Positions 1 through 6,310 of a stretch of 8,247 bases of DNA are shown in pieces. Location: positions 1-8,247 of the forward strand of contig DAHWHT010000135.1 in assembly GCA_027335515.1 (NCBI GenBank), in the 5' to 3' direction. The translations under genes were made by a program, and so were the position numbers. The notes beneath the pieces are model-generated. The model searched no databases, was not told the origin of the DNA, and saw only the letters and a list, made by a program, of their open reading frames with translations. Position 1 is the first letter of the stretch, and every line of letters begins with the position of its first letter. This stretch comes from Clostridia bacterium. GTDB taxonomy: Bacteria; Bacillota_E; RBS10-35; JAJYVN01.

Positions 1-330
1 CACGGCGCCCATCATGCCCTTAACAAAACCCCTGCGACCGGAGGCTTCCACCCGAGACCGCCTTCTTTCCCCGCCTGCCACGTCTCAACGTCGCAAACCG
101 CTATAGAATAAAGGGGTTGTCTTGGGGTGTCGTCTGCCAACCGGTGGAGATGGAAGGGGCACGGTGGTTGGGGTTCGTGGGGCCGTTCGTGGGCAAGCAA
201 GGGGGGCCTATCGGACGTCCGGGAAGGGCTGAGACGGCGGCAGCGTAGATGCTGGCTTTGCCATGTAGGACATGTTGAGGGCTGTGTCCGGACGGTCACG
301 TGCGCGAGGGATGCCTGCCATGATCAATGG
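1..330. other. Non-coding stretch upstream of the broken ABC gene
   Basis: No frame on either strand gives a recognisable protein here. The open frames that exist are Arg/Trp/Gly-rich or Pro/Arg-rich, as expected for chance frames in GC-rich DNA. The only compositional contrast is an A/T-richer patch around 97-113 (containing TATAGAAT at 102-109), which could be promoter DNA for either strand. A 33-codon frame at 150-248, preceded by GGTGGAG, starts MEGARWLGFVGPFVGK. It faintly resembles the cytoplasmic N-terminus of an ABC exporter membrane domain but then stops. No tRNA, rRNA or mobile-element signature is visible. Confidence 0.5.
102..109 (+). promoter_or_regulatory. Possible -10-like A/T-rich element
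   Basis: TAGAAT at 104-109 matches the sigma-70 -10 consensus at 5 of 6 positions, inside one of the few A/T-rich spots in the window. No good -35 lies 16-18 bases upstream on the plus strand. On the minus strand, TATTCT (110-105) has ACGACA (133-128) 17 bases upstream, each matching 4 of 6 consensus positions. Direction therefore cannot be settled, and this is only a weak candidate. Confidence 0.15.
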
Positions 331-1062
331 GATGGTCGGGAAGTGACCTGGCATGCTGGGGTCCAGGTCCGCCGGGGGTGCCGGTGCTGCGCTCCGTGTC
401 CTTTCGCCTCCGCGCCGGGCAGACCGTGGCCCTGGTCGGCGGCACCGGCGCCGGCAAGAGCACCGTCGCGGCCCTCCTGGCGCGGTACCACGACCGGCAG
501 GGGTCCGGATCCTGCTTGACGGGCACGACATTGACCGGATCTCCCTGGCCCGCCTGCGGGTGCAACTCGCCACCGTTAAACAATCGCCTACCATGTTCCG
601 CGACACCATCTGCAACAACATCCGTTTTGCGCGTCCGGATGCGACCCTCGGGGAGGTTCGCCGGGCGGCCGCGGAGGCGTGCATCGCCGAGGAGATCGAG
701 GCCTTGTCGGATGGCTACGACACCCGGCTCGGCGAACGCGGCGTCAACCTCTTCGGGGGCCAGCGGCAGCGGATCGCCATCGCGCGGCTGATCCTCGCGA
801 ACCCGACGATCGTGGTCCTCGATGAGGCGACGGCCGCGCTGGACGTGGTTACCGAGGCCGCGGTGCAGCGCGCCCTGGAACGGCTGTGCCGGCAGCGCAC
901 GACTCTGGTCATCGCCCACCGCCTGTCCACGGTGTGGAAGGCGGACCGGATCCTTCTGCTCCACGAAGGGTGGCCGCGGAACAGGGATCCCACGACGACC
1001 TGCTGAAACTCGGGGCCGGTACGCGGCGATGGTCAGGGGCAGCCATCCCTGGCTCGCAGGGA
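331..1062 (+). pseudogene. Decayed ATP-binding domain of an exporter-type ABC transporter
   Basis: This is the nucleotide-binding half of an MsbA/bacteriocin-exporter type ABC protein, which would normally power export across the inner membrane. The NBD motifs occur in the right order but in different frames. They are a VTW..G start near 343-360, Walker [10 protein letters not shown] (438-464), Q-loop KQSPTMF (578-598), signature LFGGQ (749-763), Walker B VVLDEATAALD (Asp 821, Glu 824) and H-loop IAHRLST (His 917). The tail is AEQGSHDDLL followed by GRYAAMVRG. Frame changes fall near 358-361, 500-503, 968-970 and 1012-1015. Each is repaired by adding one G to the G run, giving for example LLKLGGRYAAMVRG. 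The roughly 300-residue membrane domain expected upstream is absent, and the signature Ser is Phe. The 3' boundary is uncertain because no stop follows in the final frame before the next gene. I read it as a true pseudogene; base-calling errors are the alternative. Confidence 0.85.
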
Positions 1063-1122
1063 CCGTGGCCACGTGCCCCGAACCTGGGTCCGCTCTGGGG
1101 CGACGGTGGGGGTGGGGCTTCC

Positions 1123-2385
1123 ATGCGTGTGGCATTTCTGAGCGATTGGTGGCTACCCACGACCGGGGGCACCGAACGGTACATGATCGACTTGGGCACG
1201 CACCTGCAGGCGGAGGGGCACGAGGTGGTGGTCCTCCACGCCGTCGCGCCCGGATCGGGATTGCCCCAACGCGAAACGCTGGAGGGCCTGTGCACCATCC
1301 GCATGCCCGTGTCCCTCTCACGGGATGTCGCTGAGCGTTGCGGCCTGCTGACGGCCCAGGCCCACGCCGTGGCTTCTCTGCTGGAGTCCATCTGGCCGGG
1401 TGGCCCAGACATCCTCCATTCCCACAGCAACTGGATGGGCCTGCGTACCCTGCTGGCCGCCCAGTTGCTGGGGAGGCCCGCCGTGGTCGGCCTGCACGTC
1501 AACTGGCCGCTTACACCCACCGTGCCGTGCCTGCGCACCTGCGTCGGTTACGAGGAAGCGGTCTGTGCGCGCTGCCCCTACCCGCACATCACCGATGCCG
1601 CAGCCGTGGTCCGAGAGGCCCGGTGGAAGGGGCGGCTGCTGGCCGATGCCGCAGCCGTGCTGGCGCCCTCTCTCCCCGAACGCGAGCGGATTCTGTCCGC
1701 GTTCCCGGTCGACCCAGCCAGGGCCCACGTGGCGCCCGGTTGGATCGACGTGGATCGGTTCGCCGCTCGGCGCGCAGCGGATCCCGCCGCCAGGCGAGCC
1801 CTCGGCCTCTCCTTGGACGAACCTGTGGTGCTCTATGTCGGGCGCATTTTCTGGATGAAGGGCCTGCGCTATTTGGCTGAGGCGATCCCCCAGATCCTTG
1901 CGGCCCATCCCTCCGCCCGCTTCGTCTTTGCCGGGCGGCTGCACGAGCCCGAGGAACGGCAGCGGGTGGAGGATATCGTGGCGGCGTCCGGCGCGGAGCC
2001 GTCCCGCCTGGTCTGGACCGGAGACATTCCCTTCGCCGACGTGCCGGCCATCTACCGCGCCGCGGACATCTTCGTGCTGCCCTCTCTGGTGGAGACGCAG
2101 GGGCTGGTGTTGCTGGAGGCGATGGCATCCGGTCTGCCGGTAGTCGCCACCGATCTCCCCGCCATCGGTGCGTTGATCACGCCGGGGGAGACGGGGCTGC
2201 TGGTGGCGCCCCGCGCGCCCGCGGTCATCGCGGCGGCGGTGGGGCGGCTGCTGGACGACCCCGCGCTGCGTACGCGCCTAGGTGAGGCCGGCCGGTCGCA
2301 TGTGCGCTCGCGGTACACCCGGGAGATCCTCGCCCGTCGCGTCACGGACCTGTATAGCGGGGTGGCCAGGGGTGCTGGCAATTGA
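1123..2385 (+). CDS. GT4-family glycosyltransferase (GT-B fold)
   Basis: Cytoplasmic, probably membrane-peripheral glycosyltransferase of 420 residues, a normal length for the GT4 family. These enzymes move a sugar from a nucleotide-sugar donor to an acceptor with retention of configuration. The N-terminus MRVAFLSDWWLPTTGGTERY carries the Gly-Gly loop (15-16) of the acceptor domain. The donor domain begins around VLYVGR..WMKG (G240, R241, K246) and contains the retaining EX7E motif E324-TQGLVLL-E332, followed by GLPVVATDLPAIGALI and GETGLLV. A cysteine cluster C136-x3-C140-x7-C148-x2-C151 sits in the N-domain. The ATG at 1123 is chosen because it gives the standard GT4 first strand and follows a G-rich stretch (1108-1119). 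The open frame extends upstream only through the pseudogene. The downstream ATPase starts inside this gene, so a shared role is likely. Donor and acceptor cannot be read from sequence. Confidence 0.93.
   Translation: MRVAFLSDWWLPTTGGTERYMIDLGTHLQAEGHEVVVLHAVAPGSGLPQRETLEGLCTIRMPVSLSRDVAERCGLLTAQAHAVASLLESIWPGGPDILHSHSNWMGLRTLLAAQLLGRPAVVGLHVNWPLTPTVPCLRTCVGYEEAVCARCPYPHITDAAAVVREARWKGRLLADAAAVLAPSLPERERILSAFPVDPARAHVAPGWIDVDRFAARRAADPAARRALGLSLDEPVVLYVGRIFWMKGLRYLAEAIPQILAAHPSARFVFAGRLHEPEERQRVEDIVAASGAEPSRLVWTGDIPFADVPAIYRAADIFVLPSLVETQGLVLLEAMASGLPVVATDLPAIGALITPGETGLLVAPRAPAVIAAAVGRLLDDPALRTRLGEAGRSHVRSRYTREILARRVTDLYSGVARGAGN
1592..1659 (+). repeat. 17-base direct repeat inside the glycosyltransferase gene
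   Basis: CCGATGCCGCAGCCGTG occurs exactly at 1592-1608 and again at 1643-1659. The offset is 51 bases, so both copies are in frame and encode DAAAV (TDAAAVV and ADAAAVL). The second copy sits at the conserved ADAVLAPS-like position of GT4 enzymes. It may reflect a small internal duplication or coincidence in Ala-rich GC-rich coding. Confidence 0.6.
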
Positions 2386-3394
2386 GGCGTGTGGCTTGCG
2401 TAAAGTCTACCGTCGGCCCGTCCGCGCCCCGGGGCTGTACGGCTCGGTCCGCCACCTGTTGCGTCCGCAGCATCAGGAGATCGTGGCCGTGGACGGCATC
2501 GACCTGCGCATCGAGCAGGGGGAGGCCGTGGGCTACGTTGGCCCCAACGGTGCCGGCAAGTCCACCACCATTAAGCTCCTGACCGGGATCATCCGACCCA
2601 CAGCCGGTACGGTGCGCGCGCTGGGCCGCGACCCATACCGCGAACGCCTCGCCAACGCGCGCGACATCGCGGCCGCCTTCGGTAACCGCTCGCAACTCAA
2701 CTGGGATCTGCCCCTTGGCGAATCCCTTGCACTGCTGCGGGATATCTACGCCGTTCCCGAGGACCGCTACCGCGAAAACCTGCGCACCTGCGTGGATATC
2801 CTGGGCATCGAAGGCTTCCTGAATGCCCCGGTGCGGCAACTCTCCCTTGGGCAGCGCATGCGGGCCGACCTCACCGCGGCGCTACTGCACGACCCCAAGA
2901 TCCTCTACCTCGACGAGCCCACCGTGGGGTTGGATGTCGCGGTCAAGGAACGCCTGCGGGCCTTCCTGCGGCAGCTGCACCGGGAGCGCGGCCTGACGAT
3001 CCTGCTGACCACCCACGACCTGCCCGATATCGAAGACGTCTGCAACCGCCTGGTCATCATCGATCAGGCGCGCATCCTTTACGACGGAACCTTGCAGCAG
3101 GTGCGCGACCGCTTCGCGCGCGAGCGTGTGCTGCGCTTTGTCGTCCGTCGGCCGGGGACGGTGGATGCCGCCCAACTGGTCGCGGGTTGCGGGCCGGTGC
3201 GGGCCGCATGGCAGGGGGATGCCCTCGTGGTGGCCTTCGACCGGTTGGCCGTGGATGCGCCCGCCATCACCGCCAGGATGCTGCAGGCCCTGGATGTGGT
3301 CGACTTCCACATGGAGGAGACGGGAATCGAGGACGTCGTGCGCAGGGTGTATGAACGGCAACTGGATCTGGGCCAAGGGGTGGGGCCGGGGTGA
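2372..3394 (+). CDS. ABC-2 transporter ATP-binding protein (COG4586 type)
   Basis: Energising subunit of an ABC-2 type exporter, 340 residues, expected on the inner face of the membrane bound to the next two gene products. The N-terminus IEACGLRKVYRRPVRAPGL has the extended, basic insert before the core domain that marks the COG4586 subfamily. Walker A is GPNGAGKST (57-65), signature LSLGQ (157-161), Walker B ILYLDEPT (D181, E182), and the H-loop has TTHD (H215). The position aligned with the Q-loop Gln appears to be Asn105 (FGNRSQLNWDLP). A C-terminal extension of about 100 residues follows the core domain. The start is GTG 2372, which overlaps the glycosyltransferase stop by 14 bases and has GGGGTGG at 2359-2365 as a weak ribosome site. 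Longer frames begin inside the glycosyltransferase and lack family similarity. The cargo is unknown. Confidence 0.92.
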   Translation: MLAIEACGLRKVYRRPVRAPGLYGSVRHLLRPQHQEIVAVDGIDLRIEQGEAVGYVGPNGAGKSTTIKLLTGIIRPTAGTVRALGRDPYRERLANARDIAAAFGNRSQLNWDLPLGESLALLRDIYAVPEDRYRENLRTCVDILGIEGFLNAPVRQLSLGQRMRADLTAALLHDPKILYLDEPTVGLDVAVKERLRAFLRQLHRERGLTILLTTHDLPDIEDVCNRLVIIDQARILYDGTLQQVRDRFARERVLRFVVRRPGTVDAAQLVAGCGPVRAAWQGDALVVAFDRLAVDAPAITARMLQALDVVDFHMEETGIEDVVRRVYERQLDLGQGVGPG

Positions 3395-4182
3395 AGGCCT
3401 ACGCCGCCATCGCCGCCCGCCAGTTCCAGGGCGCCCTGCAGTACCGGGGTAACTATGTGCTCGGCATGTTTTCCAGTCTGGCGTTGGTGCTGGCGATGTT
3501 CTTCTTCTGGCATGCGGCGTTCACCGGCCGCCCGTCGGTGGCGGGCTACAGCTGGGCCGAGACCAAGACGTACCTGCTCATCGGCTACCTCGCCGGCAAT
3601 CTGGTCGCGTTCAGCATGGAGGCACGGATGTCCGACCGTATTCGTACGGGCGACGTCATCTCGGACCTGCTCCTGCCGGTCGACTTCCAGTGGGCGCGCC
3701 TGAGCGAGACCCTGGGCGCGGTGGCCGCACAGGGTGTGCCGGCGTTGTTGGTGACGATGGCGGTGGGCGTTGCCTTCTCGGGGGTCCTGCCCCCACACGG
3801 AGTCGGCGCGGTCCTGGCCGCGGCCTTCGCGCTGGCGCTGGGTGTGGTGCTCAAGTCGGCCATCATCTACGTGTCGGCTCTGGCGTGCTTTTGGACGACC
3901 AACTATGTGGGCATCGCCTGGGCGCGGGCCGCGGTGACCAATCTGCTGTCCGGGGCCCTGATCCCGCTTGCCTTCTTTCCTCTGCCGCTGGCGGCGACGC
4001 TGCGGTGGTTGCCGTTCGCCGGCATCACCGACACCCCCGCGCGGTTGTATCTCGGGCAGCTGACGGGTGCGCCGGCCGCGGGGGCGTTGGCCGTGGAGTT
4101 CGCGTGGACGGCGGTGATCCTGCTGGTGGGTCGGGCCCTCTGGCGGGTTGCGACGGCCGAGGTGAGCATCCATGGCGGGTGA
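3391..4182 (+). CDS. ABC-2 transporter permease (COG4587 type)
   Basis: Integral membrane subunit of 263 residues. A short amphipathic N-terminus (KAYAAIAARQFQGALQYRGN) leads into hydrophobic segments at roughly 22-44, 60-75, 104-130, 138-165, 180-200 and 232-252, consistent with six helices. Between the second and third lies the cytoplasmic sequence IRTGDVISDLLLP (84-96), a form of the conserved I-x-x-G-x-[ILV]-x-x-LLxP element in these permeases that probably contacts the ATPase. The start is GTG 3391, forming a GTGA overlap with the ATPase stop and with AAGGGG at 3375-3380 as ribosome site. This arrangement implies translational coupling and subunit stoichiometry control. It has no extracellular or substrate-binding domain, so it fits an exporter rather than an importer. 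Assignment to the COG4587 group rests on remembered family features and gene order. Confidence 0.85.
   Translation: MKAYAAIAARQFQGALQYRGNYVLGMFSSLALVLAMFFFWHAAFTGRPSVAGYSWAETKTYLLIGYLAGNLVAFSMEARMSDRIRTGDVISDLLLPVDFQWARLSETLGAVAAQGVPALLVTMAVGVAFSGVLPPHGVGAVLAAAFALALGVVLKSAIIYVSALACFWTTNYVGIAWARAAVTNLLSGALIPLAFFPLPLAATLRWLPFAGITDTPARLYLGQLTGAPAAGALAVEFAWTAVILLVGRALWRVATAEVSIHGG
4159..4165 (+). promoter_or_regulatory. Ribosome binding site for the second permease
   Basis: GAGGTGA lies 6 bases before ATG 4172, inside the end of the preceding permease gene. It is one of the clearest Shine-Dalgarno sequences in the window and supports the start at 4172, which overlaps the upstream gene by 11 bases. 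Confidence 0.7.
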
Positions 4183-4996
4183 TGCGCGTATCTGCGGCCC
4201 GCGGGCATACCCCCTGCGGGTCGTGTGGCTCTATGGCCGCCTGCTGCGCCAGCACGTCCTGGCCCGGCTGTCCTACGAGACGGACATCCTCCTATCTATC
4301 GGCGCGTCGGCCCTCACGCAGGCGCTGGGGTTGGTCTTCCTGCGGGTGGTGTTTGACCGCATCCCATCGGTCCGCGGGTGGACGTTTTGGGATGCGGTGC
4401 TGTTGTATGGCCTGCTGCTGGTGGTGCGCGGGCTGGCCGCCGCCTTCGGGGATGGCGCCTGGTCCATCGGCGGCGCCATCCAGCGCGGCGGACTCGACCG
4501 CCTCCTGCTTCGGCCGCTGCCGGTCTTGCTGCAGTTGTATGGGAGCAGCTTCGGCTGGTCGGCCGTGGCCGATATTGGGCTCGGGGCCGCCGTCCTCGCG
4601 ACCGCGGTCGCCCACGCCCCCGTCGTTGTGTCCGCCAGGACGGTGCTCGCTTTGGCCATCGCCCTGCCCTCGGGGGCGGCGGTCTATGGATCCGCCATGC
4701 TGGCCGCCAACGCGATCGGCTTTTGGACGATCGGGGCGAGGGGTCCGGTGGCGTTTCTGCTGCACGGGGTATCCGAGCTCGCCAAGTTTCCCCTCACCGT
4801 GTATCCGCGGCTGCTGGCGGATGTCCTGACGTGGTGCCTGCCCTTTGCCTTTCTCAGTTTCTACCCCGCAAGGACACTGATGGGGGATTCCGGTCTTGCG
4901 GTGTGGCTCAGTCCCGTGGTGGGGGGTGGAAGCCTGCTCTGCGCCGGGCTGATCTGGCGGGCCGGCCTGCGGCGGTATGAGGGAACCGGCTCTTAG
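4172..4996 (+). CDS. ABC-2 transporter permease (COG3694 type)
   Basis: Second, non-identical membrane subunit of the exporter, 274 residues. After a short cytoplasmic leader it has hydrophobic stretches near 39-60, 74-92, 118-170 (probably two), 178-200 and 240-262, compatible with six helices. The cytoplasmic element IQRGGLDRLLLRPLP (103-117) matches the conserved I-x-x-G-x-LDR-LLRPLP sequence of this family. The segment LAKFPLTVYPRLLADVL...LPFAFLSFYPA near 209-237 matches the typical C-terminal signature, where a helix pair ends in a Pro/Tyr motif. It shares the same membrane plan with the preceding permease, so the transporter is most likely a heterodimer of the two plus a dimer of the ATPase. 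It is the last gene of the operon; a 189-base gap follows. No T-rich intrinsic terminator is evident after the stop. Confidence 0.85.
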   Translation: MAGDARICGPRAYPLRVVWLYGRLLRQHVLARLSYETDILLSIGASALTQALGLVFLRVVFDRIPSVRGWTFWDAVLLYGLLLVVRGLAAAFGDGAWSIGGAIQRGGLDRLLLRPLPVLLQLYGSSFGWSAVADIGLGAAVLATAVAHAPVVVSARTVLALAIALPSGAAVYGSAMLAANAIGFWTIGARGPVAFLLHGVSELAKFPLTVYPRLLADVLTWCLPFAFLSFYPARTLMGDSGLAVWLSPVVGGGSLLCAGLIWRAGLRRYEGTGS

Positions 4997-5185
4997 GCGT
5001 CGTGGCCGCCGGGTCCGGTTCTCCGCCGTGCGGATGCGCGGCGCGCAGGTGGGCCTTGCGGCCGGGAAGGTGGTGCCGCCGCGGCGGTGAAGATGCGGAC
5101 CGTTGGCGGCGCCGACCGTTCGGAATGGCCGCGGGGGTCTCGATCGCGGCGCCGATGCGGACGGCTCGCGGAAAGGACCATGCCG
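4997..5185. other. Intergenic gap with short repeats
   Basis: This is the only gap of note inside the plus-strand gene series, separating the exporter operon from the nuclease/ATPase pair. It contains a perfect 12-base palindrome CCGCCGCGGCGG (5076-5087), a 7-base direct repeat GACCGTT at 5098-5104 and 5114-5120 (16 bases apart), and a second copy of GATGCGGAC (5092-5100 and 5153-5161). These could be an operator or a weak hairpin, but short GC-only repeats are common in such DNA. No clear -10/-35 pair or T-tract terminator is visible. Confidence 0.35.
5172..5177 (+). promoter_or_regulatory. Ribosome binding site deciding the nuclease start
   Basis: AAAGGA lies 8 bases before ATG 5186 but only 2 bases before ATG 5180. 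The spacing therefore favours 5186 (MVRFLLTADWH) over 5180 (MPMVRFLL) or the far-upstream GTG 5087. Confidence 0.6.
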
Positions 5186-6310
5186 ATGGTGCGCTTTCTT
5201 CTGACCGCGGATTGGCACATCGGGATGCCGGCCCACTTTCTTGGTGACGAGGCGGCGCCGCGGTTTGCGGCCGACCGCCTTGCGGCCGTGCGGGAGGCGG
5301 GGCGGATCGCGCGGGAGCGCGGGTGCGCGTTCGCCGTGGCGTGCGGCGACCTGTTTCATGCCACCTTCGTCGGCCGCCCGACGGTCAACCGCCTGGTCCA
5401 TGCGCTGGCGGACTTCCCGGTGCCGCTCTACATCCTGCCGGGTAACCACGACCCGCTGGAGCCGGGCTCGGTCTACCTCCGTCCGGAGTTTCGGGTGCCG
5501 CCGCACGTCCGCCTGATGGACAAGCCCGGAGTGGTGGCGGTACCGGAGGCCCCCGGGGTGGAGATCCTCGCCGCCCCGTGCCTTGCCAGACATGCCACCC
5601 GCGACCTTGCCGCCCAGGCCTGCGCGGCGGTGGAGCCGGCGGCGGCGGGCACGCTGCGCATCCTGGCCGCGCACGGCGCCGTGGCCCGCTTCCTGCCACC
5701 CGACCACGTCCCGCCGGACGTCGTCGATGTCGCCGCCATCCGCGGGGCGATCCAAGAGGGGCGCATTCACGTGGCCGGGCTCGGCGACCGGCACTCCACG
5801 ACGGATCTGTGGGATGGCCGCGTATGGTACCCGGGGTCGCCGGAAACCACCGCCTTCGACGAGGCGGATCCCGGAAACGTCCTGGTGGTCGCGCTGGATC
5901 ACGGGACGTGTGCGGTCGAGCCGCACCGGGTGGGTAGCTGGCGCTTTGTGCGGCGGGCGTTCCACCCTGCGGGCGATGCCAGCCTGGAGGAACTGGGTGG
6001 TTGGCTGGACGACCTGCCGGACAAGGGTCGCACGGCGGTGCGCCTGGCGTTGGCCGGCACCGTCGGGTTCCGCGGCCGTCGGGCCTTGGACGATCTGATC
6101 TCCGGTTTGGACGGGGTTCTCGCCAGCCTCGAGGTCGATGACCAGGAGCTGGCAGTGATGCCCGACGACTTCGACTTTGACCAGCTGGCGCTCAGCGGCT
6201 ATGCGGCATCGGCCCTGCGTGAACTCACGGGCAGGGCGCAGGAAGGCGACCGGGCGGCCCGGGACGCGCTGGCCCTCCTCTTCCGCCTGGCGGGGACGGG
6301 TGCGGCGTGA
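5186..6310 (+). CDS. SbcD/Mre11-like metallophosphoesterase (DNA repair exonuclease)
   Basis: Calcineurin-like phosphoesterase of 374 residues, expected to be the nuclease subunit of a DNA-end-processing complex with the ATPase encoded next. Metal-site motifs are in order: TADWHIG (D9, H11), ACGDLFH (D55, H58), PGNHDP (N87, H88, D89), AAHGAV (H163) and GLGDRHST (D201, H203). After the catalytic domain, YPGSPETTAFDE and VLVVAL are the usual transition to the capping domain. The remaining 110 or so residues have the acidic, Leu-rich look of the region that binds the ATPase coiled coil. In Mre11/SbcD the fifth motif is normally GHxH; here Asp replaces the first His. Similar GD-W/x-H forms exist, as I recall, in Mre11-like phosphoesterases next to SMC-like ATPases. 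The start is set by the ribosome site at 5172-5177. The stop overlaps the ATPase GTG by 4 bases, which strongly implies co-translation. Confidence 0.9.
   Translation: MVRFLLTADWHIGMPAHFLGDEAAPRFAADRLAAVREAGRIARERGCAFAVACGDLFHATFVGRPTVNRLVHALADFPVPLYILPGNHDPLEPGSVYLRPEFRVPPHVRLMDKPGVVAVPEAPGVEILAAPCLARHATRDLAAQACAAVEPAAAGTLRILAAHGAVARFLPPDHVPPDVVDVAAIRGAIQEGRIHVAGLGDRHSTTDLWDGRVWYPGSPETTAFDEADPGNVLVVALDHGTCAVEPHRVGSWRFVRRAFHPAGDASLEELGGWLDDLPDKGRTAVRLALAGTVGFRGRRALDDLISGLDGVLASLEVDDQELAVMPDDFDFDQLALSGYAASALRELTGRAQEGDRAARDALALLFRLAGTGAA

Noticed and set aside
886..1122. N-terminal extension of the glycosyltransferase frame
   Set aside because: The extra residues are the out-of-frame and in-frame pieces of the ABC pseudogene (including AEQGSHDDLL). 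ATG 1123 gives the standard GT4 N-terminus.
2282..2371. Longer start for the ABC-2 ATPase inside the glycosyltransferase
   Set aside because: The extra residues (MRPAGRMCARG...) show no family similarity. GTG 2372 begins right before the IEACGLRKVY strand.
3690..4829. Long alternative plus-strand frame across both permeases
   Set aside because: It is a Gly/Arg/Cys/Ser-rich shadow in another frame without membrane-segment pattern. The permease frames carry the family motifs and the right starts.
4997..5075. Rho-independent terminator after the exporter operon
   Set aside because: GC-rich stems can be drawn, but no T-tract follows any of them, so I do not call a terminator.
5087..5185. Upstream GTG start giving the nuclease a 33-residue Arg-rich leader
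   Set aside because: The metallophosphoesterase fold begins at VRFLLTADWH, and a good ribosome site lies 8 bases before ATG 5186. The leader has no recognisable signal.
4292..5965. Long minus-strand open frame across the second permease, the gap and the nuclease
   Set aside because: It is Arg/Pro/His-rich low-complexity translation without motifs, and the plus strand has two well-supported genes there.
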